Of a stretch of 64,000 nucleotides of DNA, positions 23,476 through 36,632 are shown in pieces; position 1 is the first letter of the stretch; the number at the start of each line of letters is the position of its first letter. The position numbers were made by a program, and so were the translations under genes. The notes below the pieces were generated by a model. The model was given only the letters and a program-made list of their open reading frames with translations. It did not search any database and was not told the DNA's origin. The stretch is taken from the NCBI GenBank assembly GCA_963971405.1, contig OZ020486.1, positions 22,529,419 through 22,593,418 on the forward strand. The letters are read 5' to 3'. The stretch is from Psococerastis gibbosa. Lineage: Eukaryota; Arthropoda; Insecta; Psocodea; Psocidae.

Positions 23476-26400
23476 ATGGACTCTCTTTGGCAAAACAATT
23501 CAAAACCCTCTATGTCAGGCTTATCACTTGATGACAACACTAACTGCAATTATATCAACTCGACAAAACATAAAATAATATTTGACACTTACGAAGGAAT
23601 ACCTCAGAATTTTATTTTGAACTTTGTTGAGTGGCTGGTAAGTAGGTATTTTCTATTGAGGATAACATCACAGTGGTCTCATGTACTATCAATATCAAAT
23701 ATATATGGATCTGCCTGCTTAGCACTTCCTATTAAACCTGCATTGAGTCATTTTTTTTCTATTGACTTATATAGGTTCTTGTTTTAGATTTAGATAGCCA
23801 AAGCTAAACTACACCTTTACCCAGTTTTGTTCCACTATTTCAATTGATCTACATGTGTGTTAAAAATATAAATTATTTATAGGTTCTTATAACAGTATTT
23901 ACTATATTGAGAAAGAGAGCTGGAAATTATGGACGAATTGCCTTGGTTCAAAGACCTGTCGATCGCAGCTTGCGTTGGACCCAACTATTTTATACAACGG
24001 TCGAAGATACGGGTACTGGAGAGCAAGCGGAATCATCGTCTCTTTCTTCCGCAGATACTTCGCGCAACTATGACAATGGTGCCTTGTCGTGGGTTTCTGC
24101 CATTTTTCGCATCAGGTAGGGATCATTGCACCTTGCTTTGTTTCTCAGTCATTGTTCATTATTTAGGTCTATTATGTTTTTAACACATACCTACACTACG
24201 TGTATATACATTGTTGTCCCACTAGCCTCTCCTAGATTTTAAAAATATGTTACATTGAGTAAATCACTATTACCAGATTATATTATTGCCAATTGCTGGC
24301 CGATCCTCCGTCAAAGGAAGCTTCAATTAAGTCAACGTGAATCCGTGACAATAGTGCTAGAGCTTGGAAAGAAACGTGTATTAGGTTGATTGTAAATTTC
24401 GATATGGTTGCTTTAATGTCTTCGCCATCTGTAAAATATTAAAGCCTATTGTTGGCGATGGTGTGTTGGTGCTACAGAGGTCGGAGTTTTTAAAGAAGAG
24501 CATATTCCAAGACGGTCTATCCAAATATAATTCTCTTCGAAGGGATATCAAATCGGCTTCATCCGTGTTGAAATTTAGAAAACAGTTACAAGAGGATGTG
24601 CGAAGTGGAACATTCGAGAACTTCATAGTGGAAGTGGATGTTTTTTTATTAGCATTTGTGCTATTTCTGCACACACTACTACTACTATACTAACCTATTT
24701 TTTTCAGAATGGAAGATATTGTGCAAAAATGTGGGCCGAATGCTATGCAGTATCTTTCTTTTCAAAGGCACATAATTTTTTTTATGTTTGTTATGATGTG
24801 TACATCGATTTGTATTGTTCTACCTGTCAATTTCCAAGGCAACCTTGAGGGAGATGAATCTAACTTTGGTCATACTACTATTAATAATCTCGAACCTACG
24901 TAAGTAAAATGTCCCTCTCATTTCTATGGCCACCTTTGCTAAAACTGCCTGTATTATTTCAATTGCCGGATTATTAGTTTAAATTAGATGGAGAACAAAC
25001 AAACAAATCAGTTTGAGAAGTGGTGCAATTACTGTAGTACCACTCAAGCACTAAAACTGCTAATTTAAGCGTAATATCGTGTATTGTGGGCATAACATTC
25101 AATAGTTATGTAACTGACGTTTACTGTTGTAGATCAAATCTGCTGTGGACACATGTTATTTTAGGAATTCTATACTTACCATTAGCCATTATAGTCATGA
25201 GGAGATGGTCAGTGGAAGCGAATGTGCAAGAAAAAGGAGATGCCGAGACTGTCAGTGTGATGATACTGAACATTCCTAGAAGGAGTTGCGACACCGCCGA
25301 TCTTCATCGTCATTTCAGGTAATTTCCGATTTCTGCGTTGTATGCCTGTCGGAAGCACCTTGCTTGCACCAGAAAGCAGTATCCCGGCGACAGATTTCTG
25401 CTAATTTTCAACTGTATTGCGACAAGGCTCTTGAATTAATTAGTAAAATATAAAGCATACATGCATCGTACGTAATAAAGGCCTAGTTTAGCAGTTAAAA
25501 GAAAAGTCGACCTTCAACTACCGACCACATTAAACTAATTTAAAATGACAAGGTTATTCTCCTAATTGAAATCGACCCTGCCTGTAATTACAACATAGTG
25601 GGTAATCAACGTCAACAAGCGGAAAAGTAACGTTTGAGAACTGTTCAAATAAAAAGGTTTTCAGTATTTTAGGTAGACTACTTGAAAAATCCTTCGTTAA
25701 AGTTAGATCGGGTCATATTCAAAAGTTTTAATTTAAATTGTTTTTTAAGACCCCGCCACCCCGCCAAAAGTGTACAAAAAGAAGCATGTTATATGGTTTC
25801 TGACCTGCACAATTACTTAAGGTAAATACTTTCGATACCGTACCAGAGAGGAACACGGTATGTGATTATATTTATAATTTTCTATTGGCGCATCTGCATT
25901 ATAGGTATTCTTTTAAGTACTGTACCGAAGTTGAGTTTGATTTGTTGCATCTTGGTCCTTGGATTCTAATAATATTTCTCTTTTTTGAAATATGCATGTG
26001 GTATAGTCCAATATGGTGTTGTTTTACCTTCGTTACAGGGAAGCATATCCCGAGCTGGCTGTGAAAGAAATTCAATTGGCCTTTGATATAACTGGTATTA
26101 GCAAATTGGACAAGGAGCGGGAAAAAGTCTACCTTGCTAGACAATACTGCGAAGATTACTACCGCCGAAAACGCGAGCGATTGCTGATAAGACCGAATCC
26201 GTTTGGTTACATTTGCGGCGGTTGCGATGTTATCTGTTGTGCCAAGGTACTGAAACTCGTTAGGTACATTGCTGTACAATATACCTAACGAATTTCCCTA
26301 TTGTCTGATATAATAAGAAAATACGAGGCTTAAGTCAGTGTCCTTTATTTTACTAATTTCGAATTCAACGCTTCAGATCAAAGCAAAAGGTTCGAAAGAC

Positions 26401-29400
26401 GTTTTTTACTCACCAAGCCCAATTTTTCAATTACAGGCTGAAATATTGACTTGTTACATATTTTGACAAAGCCTCCAAGGTGTCATTGCAGTGAATTTTT
26501 TTTTAACGAATTCAGTTTTCGTCAAAGTTGAAAATTGTTGTTTCCTTCGTATGACAGGTGGATGCGATTGAGTTTTATAAGTCGGAAGAGGAGCGCCTTC
26601 TTGACGCCATCGACTGTGCGCGCACTGCCGCACTCAAGCGTCCTCTCGGAATAGCGTTCGTCACGTTCGAGACAGTAGATGACGCTAGAGCGTTTATGTA
26701 TGACTTCCGCTCCGGGTGTTTCTGTGGTGGCAACCTAAATGCTTCGACACTTTCTCAACAACTTCGCCCGCAATGGTGGCAGGTGTCTTATGCTCCCGCT
26801 CGCTCTGATATTCTTTGGTACGTCGCTATATATATTTATTTAGTAGGCCCATTGAGCAATGCCAGCGACCCCATGGATTTTCGGATATTATTGGTATTGT
26901 TTCCGAATTTATTTTTGGCCATTAACATACTGGTACATGTCCTCGATGTTAACCTACACGGGATACACGCGATAATGGACACGCTGAGACAAGACTACAC
27001 AATGTAACTTAACCAATTTCGGGTACGAGTCTTTTAGTGTAGAATATACTGTATGCAAATACATAAAATACTCTCCTTTGTAACTTTGTAATATTTCGAA
27101 CACATTATAATAAAAGTTGACTTGATAATTTGTGAAATATTTTTTATCAATTTCAACTTTTATTATAACTCTATGTAAATTTGGAGTAGTTAAATTCTGA
27201 CCAAAAAGTTAAACCAATGGCCTTAATAAACAAAGAGTGAAACTGCCAGTTTATAATTTTACTGTAGGTTTTGACCCTTGCTTAGCCCATAATAATGACT
27301 GATCATTTCTTTAGATAGGCTATAGTAATAATCGAGCGAGTATTTATTTACAGGGAGAATCTGTCGATGCCTTTAAAATATTGGTACATTCGTGCATTCC
27401 TGATTAATATTCTCTTGTTTATATTCTTATTTTTCCTGACCACGCCAGTGTATGTAATGAACTTGGTGTACGTCATTCCTCTCAAAGAAACTATTGTCAA
27501 AGTGGTGAGTAAAAACATGCTGTTCTACTACGTTGTTCAGGCTGTTAAATACATTTGTATTAATGACGGGTATGTGCATGTGTAGTCGAAAATTGCAATT
27601 GAACAATATCAAGGCAAGTCGAAGTAAAAATTTTGTTTTTCAAATTTATTCATGCATTCATGCTAGGCTATCTTTGAACAATTTCGGAAATGTTTGTTTA
27701 CTCAGAAGTTTTCCATTCTTTTTATTACAGAATCCAATTCTAGCGCAATTCGTTCCTACACTAATACTCTGGAGCGTGGCCGCATTGCTTCCGGCCGTAG
27801 TTTCGTTCTCAGATAGATGGCTCGGCCATTGGACTCGTTCTGAGCAGAATCATTCTATTATGTTGAAAACCTTTATACTCCTATTTTTCATGGTTCTCGT
27901 GCTACCTGCTATCGGTCTTACCAGGTACCAACCTATTGCATATATTGTAGTTTGTATTGCTGCAAGTTAACCTATGTTGGCGAAAAAAAGTAGGGGTTCT
28001 GTCTTCAGGTATAGCTTACCCGTCATGCCAAATTTAAAGGAGGCAAGGCATAGATTTAATTTTAGATTATACAACAAGTTTCAAGTTCAAATTTTGCACG
28101 ATTAAACGTGCCCAATAACTATATTTTATGTATATTAATTCTAAGAATGAAAGACAGTTTTGGAATGACTTACTTCTGTTACAGTGCAAAAACATTCGTC
28201 GAATGGACGTGGCACATGAAAAATGAAACATACCGCTGGGAGTGCCTTTCTATGCCCGATAAAGGGGCATTTTTCGTCAATTATGTCATGACCTCATCGT
28301 TTCTTGGCACTGCCTTTGACCTTTTACGACTGTCGGAGTTGTTTTTTTACGGGATACGCCTCTGCCTGGCTCGCTCCCGTGCTGAGCTATCCAGTGTACG
28401 GAAAGAAGTGGTGTGGGACTTTCCGTTTGGAATTCAATATGCCTGGATGTTGCTGATTTTTGCTATGACAACAATGTTCAGCCTGTTCTGTCCGCTAATT
28501 ACCCCTTTTGGTAAGTCTGATTTCATTATTTTCTTCTTTTTATAAGGTCCGGTATATTCTTGTAGTCGCGATTTGCCGAAGTCATTTTCATTGCAGGAAT
28601 AGGGCTAGCAGAAGATTTTTTGTCGATTTCTCATGCTGTCTTGAAACCGACCGTATGAAAGTGCACAGTTGTCCATTAGACACGCCATGTCATGGAAATC
28701 TTCTGAAATAGCTTCAGAAATTGGCAATAAATCGTCTGCTTGCCCTATTTCTACAGTGGAAAAGACGTCGGCAAATTGCGACTGTATGAAGCGTCCAGAG
28801 GCGGATGCAGAGTTTTTTTTAAAGGGGGGGGGTCACAGTCGAATTTGCCGCCCCCCCCCCCCCCCCCCCCGCATAGTATTGTCCCTAGTGCTCTTTGTTG
28901 TGGACCATTGGCAAACTACTATACGACAACATGTACAGCATGTAGCTGTTCACGTCGTTACCTACTTCCTACAGATACTAGAAAAAACTATTAAAAAATT
29001 GATACTGTTGCAGGTTGAAAATTTTCTTTACTTCCTTAAGTTACACATCCAAATCATTTAAAGGTTAACCACAATGTAACAAATGATAATAATTCTTAAT
29101 TGAAAGCAATACAAAATTAAATGTAATTATGAAAGGTAGATTTTATTTTATGTCTATTTCAGCCTATAAAAGAAAGTCGACCCTTCAATGTTTTCGTCGA
29201 TTGGCAAAACGTGTTATTATTGATTTTTTTTTAAAATTTAAACGTTAATAAATATTTTTTATCGTCATTTTGTATCGTGTCGTGACCCCCTGACCTCCCC
29301 CCTCTGTATCCCCCACTGGAATCGTCCGTGTGTTCCGGGTGTAATACCCATTTTCATGTTGTCACGGAGCATTTTGTATAGTATGGAAATAGCGTGGAGT

Positions 29401-30675
29401 GGTAGTTTCAGAGAGAGATATCAATATCATGGGAAGAAGTCGTGGATATTTAATATCAGAAATAATCAATCAAGCTAGGCGATTGGAATTCAATCCTTCA
29501 TTTTTTTTTAATTCCAGCAGTATACATTTTCACCTTATATTCTTAGCTATTGTTTTGCTGCAAGGGCTGCATTGAGCTGATAATTACATGCGTAGTGATA
29601 TGACACTTTGCGCCCTGTATAGTTTCTAGATCCGCACATTGGATATTAAATTAAACACGATTACGTATATATAAGCTGACTTGCACACAGCTTGGTTAAG
29701 TCTGGTATACACATGATACAATGTATCAATGTAAAGCAACCAATGTCGGTTTGATAACGAGGGCAGTTGCCAGCTTGCCAGTGGCGTAGTAGCGGGATGT
29801 AATATGTAACGGAAATAATACCAATATAATGTCCGAAAATTCAATGAGGTCGTTGCCATAGTTCATGGTTCAATGGCTTGCGTCTTTCTGGTTTATTGAA
29901 CTGCGTTGTAAAATTTTAATGAATTCATTTTCCAGGATTACTTTATATGCTTCTCAAACATGCTGTGGACAAGCACAACTTGTATTACGCTTATAGCCCA
30001 AGCGCCATTGGATCTGAGATACACGCTACAGCCATAAACTGTGTAATATTCTCCGTTGTGCTCGTGCAGGCCAGTTTCTTCACATTATCGTTTTTTCGTA
30101 CTGGATTCAGTGCCGTCACTATCGTCGCTTTCATTGGATTCAGCGTGACAATATTTCTGTTTGTCGTCATGGTGTTCTTTAGCTGCTGCAAGGGTATTAA
30201 TCCAATTAGTTACGAGGTAATTATGTAAACAAGTAAATATAATATAAAATCTTGTTCTATAAATAAAGTAGGAATAAAAGGATGAAATCAATGTGGCGCA
30301 TGACAATTATATAAAATAAATTGAGATATTTTAAGCCAACGGCAATGACCAATGCGCGAATTAGGCTGCGTATACTTCCAGTCATAATGACCAAATTCTC
30401 AAAGCTATTTACCAGTCAGCTTCTTACATGGTAAAGTCAGTAGTCAGCATCTGAAACTTTCTTGTTATTTTCAGAGAAGACCAGGCTCATCTCAAACGAG
30501 TCCAGTGCGTGCGGGCGACAGCCGGTGGTTTGTGCCTGACGTGTTGAACGTGCAGGCGGTCGGGCCGCATGGCGACGAGGAGATCTCGCGGTCGTACGGG
30601 ACGCAGGATGAACCCACTAAAGTGCTTCTTCACGTCAATCACTCACTCTATCAGGAAGACTCAGTCGGTGTTTGA
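23476..30675 (+). CDS. TMEM63/OSCA-type mechanosensitive cation channel, complete
   Basis: Eleven exons, all phases consistent: 23476-23637, 23883-24115, 24708-24899, 25133-25318, 26039-26246, 26558-26817, 27354-27504, 27731-27924, 28185-28510, 29936-30216 and 30475-30675 (TGA 30673-30675); 797 residues, the usual family length. An in-frame TAA 30 bp upstream fixes the ATG. The order is typical of the family: short extracellular N-terminus and TM0 spanning the exon 1/2 junction, then RKRAGNYGR; the block YLSFQRHI...IVLPVNFQGNLEGD...NFGHTTI around residues 140-190; a cytosolic RNA-recognition-fold-like linker (about 210-405); RAFLINILLFIFLFFLTTPV; GHWTRSEQN; GAFFVNYVM; LYMLLKHAVDKHNLYYAY; polar C-terminal tail. 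TMEM63 proteins are membrane-tension-gated, calcium-permeable channels homologous to plant OSCA/CSC1. Identification is firm at family level; which paralogue is not decided. Confidence 0.95.
24450..24610 (+). pseudogene. Possible LINE C-terminal fragment in TMEM63-like intron 2
   Basis: The reading KYNSLRRDIKSASSVLKFRK resembles the conserved 'YNSLP..IK.A.S...FK..LK' end of LINE reverse-transcriptase ORFs. It is only about 50 codons long and cannot be an exon: the flanking exon phases already fit without it. Assignment is by pattern only. Confidence 0.4.
25319..26038. other. TMEM63-like intron 4
   Basis: 720-bp intron, AT-rich, no repeat partner or coding signal recognised. Confidence 0.5.
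26838..27010 (-). repeat. Dispersed-repeat fragment, reverse orientation
   Basis: Plus strand reads GCGACCCCATGGATTTTCGG; the complement matches the ATCCATGGGGTCGTTGGC block of repeat R at 56752. Its right part parallels 21340-21450. It lies just after the TMEM63-like exon ending 26817 and supplies the apparent read-through frame there. Confidence 0.5.
27102..27172. repeat. Short inverted repeat in TMEM63-like intron 6
   Basis: ATTATAATAAAAGTTGA pairs with TCAACTTTTATTATAA over a loop of about 35 bp. It could be a tiny MITE or chance AT-rich palindrome; no family member was seen. Confidence 0.45.
28796..29318. mobile_element. hAT-type MITE with 8-bp duplication
   Basis: Begins CAGAGGCGGATGCAG and ends with the complement of CAGTGGGGGATACAG. 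The flanks are GAAGCGTC (28788-28795) and GAATCGTC (29319-29326), one mismatch in 8 bp, as expected for an old hAT insertion. It contains a long poly-C tract (about 28850-28870). It accounts for much of TMEM63-like intron 9. Confidence 0.75.
29319..29935. other. Remainder of TMEM63-like intron 9
   Basis: AT-rich; holds a solo hAT-like end (CAGTGGCGTAGTAGCGGGAT at about 29780) and a short block related to repeat R (AATGTCCGAAAATTCAATGA). No coding signal. Confidence 0.4.
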
Positions 30676-30994
30676 GCTTCTGGCGTACACATTTAAGGGC
30701 TCTCTGCAAGAACTGTGAGCACCTTGTTTTGTCTTCGATAATTTGGTTGGTAGGAATATCATGAGATTAAAAGAGTAAATTGGACATCCTCCCATACGAG
30801 TTTTTTTTACAAAGTCGAATTTCACAAATACACATTGTACAACTATCAAAAATGTCGCATCCCCCAGAACAAATACTGATTCGCTTCTACAGAGACCCAT
30901 AACCCTCCGATCCTCCGGGAATCTTAAAGTTTTCCTTCAATTTCAGTTTCTTTGTCGGTTTATCCGGGTACATTAATTTAGCTATCTAACTGAA
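30676..30994. other. 3' flank of the TMEM63-like gene
   Basis: Probable 3' untranslated region. An ATTAAA at 30766-30771, 91 bp after the stop, is the best poly-A signal candidate; a canonical AATAAA is not seen close by. Confidence 0.4.
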
Positions 30995-31135
30995 ATTAGA
31001 GAATTTAGAATCCCACCAAGTCCAGATTTTTCTAAATCCTCTAATTTCGTTTATTGAAGAGGAAGTTGCCTTTTCAACATACGTTAGTTTAATGCTAGTA
31101 TTATATACCATATAATGCTGCAATGTAATGAGGTT
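30995..31135 (+). repeat. tRNA-related SINE, second copy
   Basis: Matches the right half and tail of the element at 12733: AGAATCCCACCAAGTCCAGA, then AAATCCTCTAATTTCG and a tail ending ATATACCATATAATGCTGCA. The T-arm is degraded (GGGTTC lost). The left part is a truncated inverted arm (TGAAATTAGAGAATTTAGAA). Confidence 0.6.
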
Positions 31136-31182
31136 CTGTAGGGACAGTTTTGGTCACTAAGTTCGCTGACGACAAACCGATA

Positions 31183-32218
31183 CGAGTCGGTCAGCGTAAC
31201 ACCTGTGTTTGCACCATTCGTTTGCACTACGCATGCTCATAGACTCGAACCAAAGAACATCGTATAATTATATATTAGGGCTGCCACATTCCGTGATTTA
31301 CCTCAGAATTCCGTGGGAAATAATTCTATTCCGGGATCAACAATTTTTGAGTACCTAAGAACAGTGGGTACTGTAGGTGCGTATAGGCTACAGTTCAATG
31401 TGAAGGGTTGTAATACTGTAATTTACTTTTGGCCTACGGTACTGCATGCTATTTTGGTGTTCTGTGCTGCTGACTATTCTGTAAAGTGCAGTGAAGTTTT
31501 CAATTGCAAACACAATATAGGCTAAGTCTAATTAATTTTTAATTGTGGAATTTTAATTTTTCCGTTAATTATTTAGTAATATCAAAACACAAGCTTCTTT
31601 AATCCTATTTACATAATTTGAAATTTAGGTGTGTCACTGCTTCATCATTTAGCTTATTAGGTGCAGTAGTAGAAAAAAAACTTAATGCACTAAATACTAA
31701 TGATGGTAGGCTACGATGAGTACCAGACTGGGTAGCCAAACGACTTCAGCCGTATTCCTAACAATTTTTAAATAATTCACGGAATACGGAATACTCCGGA
31801 ATTTTTTAAAATGTTGGTCCCCTTTATATGATATGATTTTTTTAACTCTCATCTGTCCATGGCCCTGGTTCCTAACTTTATCTGGTTATTTTAAATTTTA
31901 ATTGTAACTTTAAATTGCAGCCGATAAAAAATACCCATTAGCTTCAGATTCAACCATCACAAATTGACATGATTCCATAAATTGGCATACAAATATTGGT
32001 ATGCATAGGCCTAGGTATTTCCCCAAAAATCCACAGAAAAACCTCAAAAATTGTTGATCCCGGAAATTTCTCGGAATATTTCCCACGGATTTCTGAGTTA
32101 AACCACGGAATATGGCAGCCCTAATACATAATTATACGATGTTCTGTGGTCCATGAGTCCATGAGCATGCGCAGTGCAAACAAATGGTGCAAACACAGGT
32201 GTTACTCTGACCGACTCG
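31183..32218. mobile_element. Large foldback element
   Basis: About 1,036 bp. Outer arms start CGAGTCGGTCAGCGTAACAC and end with the complement GTGTTACTCTGACCGACTCG. Pairing continues through CATCGTATAATTAT / ATAATTATACGATG, GGGCTGCCACATTCCGTG / GGAATATGGCAGCCC, and GATCAACAATTTTTGAG / CTCAAAAATTGTTGATC. The centre near 31700 is unpaired. No transposase frame. Arms are diverged, so it is old. Confidence 0.75.
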
Positions 32219-34449
32219 TCAAACCATATTCCCAAACCGATATCCATATTATTCAAAATGGCCGCCGTTTGCATGAAAGCTAAGCTCTTAGCATCTAATT
32301 AATTTTTTTAATATTTTTTATAATATTTTTACTATGCCTGGACCTTATTTCGCTGCATACAATTTAATATATATATTCTCCATGATTTATAGAAAAATAT
32401 CATTTTAAAATAATACGTAATTAAAAATCATTTTAAAATAGTATTGAGGCTTATGGAAAAATCAACGCTTTGATATCATTGCAACTGGTGCTGCCATCTA
32501 CAAAATGACGTCACAAATGAACCTCGTTAGCAACCAGTCTAGATTATATTGAATCGATTTTTCAGTCCTCTACATTTGGATATGTGATATGTGGCCGATT
32601 GGCCCAGTTTTGGACCTCCCGACATTCATACTCTCCGTGGTTTCTTATAAACCAAGATCAATAATTGTAGCCCATTGATGTTAGTGGCATATCAAAATAT
32701 AGTATTTCTCCAAAGTATGCGAAATTTGTTAGCTCTAAAATGGATATTTCCTTAAAAGATGCATGCGACGCATTTAAGTGCATCCAAGGATGATAATTTA
32801 CATTCGATTCATAACGCCCTATTGCTTGTTGTCTTCGTGAAATTTACTATTAGTAATAGTATGGTCCAGTACTTAGCTTTTTTAGCCCATGTGTATGTAC
32901 CGTACGTGTTTAATAGCATGAGTTTGGCTTAGCAAGTCAATATTACAATGTAAGGATTATAGCCTAGCTTCATTCACCGTTTAATAGGTATTTATTGTTT
33001 GTTTATTACTTAGCTACAAAATATTGCAAAATTTATTAGCGTCTTCTATGACAACTTTTGTATGAAGTCAATGGATACTCCTACAATAACAAAAATTCCA
33101 AATCGAAATATTATGTTCAATTGTTCATAATGTAAAGCGATATATTGTGCAATGAATGCTATGGGTCCTTTCTCAATCTCAAATAGGCTATATGAAATGT
33201 ATGAAAAATACAACCCAATCGAATACAAATTAAGAAAAAAAAACGCGAAGACAATGAATTTCGTTCCTTGAAGACTATAGTACTTATAGAACCAGTCATT
33301 ATGGATGCTGTGCAGAAATTTACACATTTAAAAGATTTACACTCGCTGATCATTCTATGGCAGTTTTAGTGCTTTTATGATGTGAAATGATGCGGACGAA
33401 AAAAAAGACGTACCGGTATTTTCCATACTGTATTGTTAAGGCTATTTTTTAAGATTTTAGACTCCAGGCCCTCTATTTTATTTTCTCTTGTTTTAAATTG
33501 GTTTATTAAGGGAAATTGTGCTTTATCACCATCAATGGTCCATGCATGTTAGCTTTACATTTCATGTAAATTTGTTTTTAATTAACTTAATAAGGTGTTC
33601 GTCATTTACTGACCTTACCAGGCTTTTTAAAGTTTTTTTTAAATAAAATTTTAAGTCTTGTTGATTATAGTGTGTGTGTTCCCATAATTTTGTAGGTTCA
33701 GCATTTTTTATGAAATTTTATCTAGATGGTGGAAAGGTAACCGCGAAACCAACTCTCAAGCATGATTTTAATTGTAATAAAATAATTTGTATAGGACTTA
33801 CTAGGTCTACGTGATTAAATTAAAAAAGTCTTATGAAATGGAATGATGGGAATCACCCAATCACTGGTAAATGATTATTATTAGAAGATGGACCATTTTA
33901 GGTACATACTGTACGTACCAGTGAATAAAATATTTGGCACACAAGTTTACTTATTATAGTTTAAAATTTTTGATGAACCTCTCGCGTAGAGGAAAATATT
34001 CGCGCCCAACGATTTGTATCATTGGCCCAATCGTGCCGAACCAATCAAAACATTGGGATTTGTCGTCATTTTTCTACGGATTTCTACACAAAAGAGGTTC
34101 ATCAATAATAGTTGATAAATTTTAATTCTATGTTTTTAAGTGTACTATTGTAATTCTTTACAAGTCTAGTCGAAATGTTTTTCCTGTTCAGTTACCTGTT
34201 TACAAATAATAAAACCAAAGCCTCATAAGTCCTAGTAAGCATATTATTCTAAGCTTGTAAATCCTAAGCCCCAAAATTATATATCCGGCTGAATCATTAT
34301 TTTGATTTTTTATTGAGCACTTGCCTAATACCTAGTGTATGATACTGTATGAAATTTGAACTGCCGGTACAGGTTTTAATTTTCTTACCTATGTCATAAC
34401 AAGCAGATGTTAACCGCTATGTCGGCTACCGCGGCGTGTCATCATTCAG
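32219..34449. other. Intergenic, nothing recognised
   Basis: 2.2 kb of AT-rich sequence without a convincing exon, repeat pair or RNA gene. Short open frames on both strands lack family features. Confidence 0.5.
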
Positions 34450-34452
34450 TTA

Positions 34453-34848
34453 GGCGCGGTTTCCACCGATCTCTAAGTGCAAAATACACATACGCTGACG
34501 TGGAAGCAAATATCACAAATAAAGGCGGGGTTTCCACCGACCACTCATTGCAGAATGCAAATGACATTGACGGAAATTTGCATTTTTCTTTTTATAGAAA
34601 TCTATTAAAATGTTTGTACTTAACATATCCCATGAAGCCATTTTTTAATTTTAGTTTGTTTTGTTTGTGATTTTACTCTATGATCATTGATCAATTTTAA
34701 CTATGGCATAGAGTAAAACAAAAATTTCCGTCAATGTCATTTGCATTCTGCAATGAGAGGTCGGTGGAAACCTCGCCTTTATTAATGATATCTGCTACCA
34801 CGTCACCGTATGTGTATTTTGCACTTAGAGGTCGGTGGAACCCGCGCC
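34453..34848. mobile_element. Modular MITE, long nested form, TTA duplication
   Basis: 396-bp sister of the element at 12005 (same subtype, ends GGCGCGGTTTCCACCGATC), flanked by TTA at 34450-34452 and 34849-34851. The left copy of the internal module is degraded (TGACGTGGAAGCAAATATC), the right one intact. Confidence 0.85.
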
Positions 34849-35084
34849 TTAGCGAAGGGGTGCAGCATGAATAAGGTGATAAGACGTACCTCTCGATTCT
34901 CGATTATGGACTCGATATGTATCAATACCTACCCTCTGGCCTCTGGGGAATAATCTCATTATATCTACCCATAGGTTTTTCTGAAACTTAGAAGTCTACC
35001 TACCTAACTAGTAGGTACACTAAATTAAAAAAAACAAAAAAAAACAAGGCGTTCAAGATGGTAGAGTTCATTTTTCTGTACCAA

Positions 35085-35280
35085 TTTAATTCAATTTTTA
35101 TTATCTTCAATACAATACAATATATATTTCCTTTAAATTATACAATACATGTATAGTATAAGATAAAATCGTCAGAGTATCGTCCAAATCAGGTAGTTCT
35201 GTCATTGTCATTGCTAGTGCCTCAGTGACAGTGTAAAAAGCTTTCTCTAAGAGATGGTTTCTAAGCAATTCTTCAATTCA
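35085..35280 (-). pseudogene. LINE C-terminal tail, second copy
   Basis: The minus strand reads LLRNHLLEKAFYTVTEALA, matching the copy at 5419-5460 almost residue for residue. The original stop is lost and the 3' part differs. The TTTTTATTATCTTCAATACA edge at about 35095 may be the LINE 3' end. Confidence 0.6.
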
Positions 35281-35570
35281 ATACTTCAATACAGTAGGGC
35301 CTATAACACAATATGAAAATTGTTTTGTTTACGTTTTTATCCCCAGAATTATTTATTATTAAACGGCAATACCTACATCATAAAAGGCCTGGAGCGGCCG
35401 AGCGGGCCTAAGCTTACCATGCCGTTTACCGTTTACTACAGTAATAACTTAAATTGGGGTTAAAAATATAAACAGAACCCTTTGCACTCTAGAATTGTCT
35501 TGTTTTCATGTTCAACCACAGAATAAGTTCATATTAAAGAGATGGTAGGCTCGCTGCAGTACCTAGATTA

Positions 35571-35838
35571 GGCGGCAATTCCACCGGCGATTTTACTTCA
35601 TTTGTGATTTTAGATATTTTGTTTGTTTTGTTTTAAGGAGACTTTTATGTAGATACTTAACTTATCTGTTATAAATTAATTTATTATATGGTAGCAGACA
35701 TCATTAATAAGTCTACCATATTATAACTTAATTTATAATAGATAAGTTAAGTATCTAGACGTAATAGTCTCCTTAAAACAAAACAAACAAAAAATCTCCA
35801 ACCACAAATGAAGTAAAATTGCCGGTGGAATTGCCGCC
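35571..35838. mobile_element. Modular MITE, 268-bp hairpin form
   Basis: Ends GGCGGCAATTCCACCGGCGA and the complement, flanked TTA/TAA. The arms are long and nearly perfect, meeting around ATGGTAGCAGACATCATTAA, a version of the family module. No coding capacity. Confidence 0.8.
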
Positions 35839-36238
35839 TAATGAAACGTATAGGCTACCTTGATTGGAATACAGTCAGCCGACGGATTCATAATAGAAGT
35901 ATTTACTTCCAGAGTAAAAAGTAGAAGTAAGAGGTCAGGGTATGCCCGTTTTCATAGCCTATTCATAGCAAATTACTATTACTTATTAGCATTATAATTC
36001 TTCCGGACAATGAGTATACGCGCGATAAACGTAGGTACCGGTAAATGCTTTATCTTACGAATTCAGCCAACTATTTACTCATGAAGAAATTTTTTTTTCC
36101 CCTGATAGAAATACTCTTGCTCCAGATTATAATGAAAAGAAACACAAGCATATACTCCAATTATATGAAGTACCGTATAGGCTTATGTTTTTTATGAATG
36201 CGACTGAGTATGTTTTTTATCTTTATAGCATAACTAGC

Positions 36239-36632
36239 TTAAGAGGATATGTCACGTAGAAAATTGGCCCCCCAAATTAAATACTTTTCATTTTTTATTT
36301 AATTAACTCAGCAAGTTATACAAATTTGGCTTATCTAGGTTGTAGAAGACTACTATGTGCATCATATAATCGGGTATTTTTACTTTTCGGTTTTGTAGTT
36401 CTTCCAAAAATCCCAGAATACGCGTAATTTTAGTCCGTTCTGGTATATATGAAAGAACTAAGGTACCAAAAATTTAATATTTCCTATTACATGATGCATG
36501 AAGCAGTCTTCTACAACTTCTATGAGCCAAATCTTTAATGACTTGCTTTGTTAATTAAGTAAAAAAATAAAATGTCAATAAAAACAAGAAATTTTGGGGT
36601 GCTCATTTTCTACGTAGCATATATCCTCTTAA
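36239..36632. mobile_element. TTAA-flanked palindromic MITE, copy 3
   Basis: TTAA at 36239-36242 and 36629-36632; ends GAGGATATGTCACGTAGAAA and CTACGTAGCATATATCCTC. Internal order matches the copy at 11481, with small indels. Confidence 0.85.
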
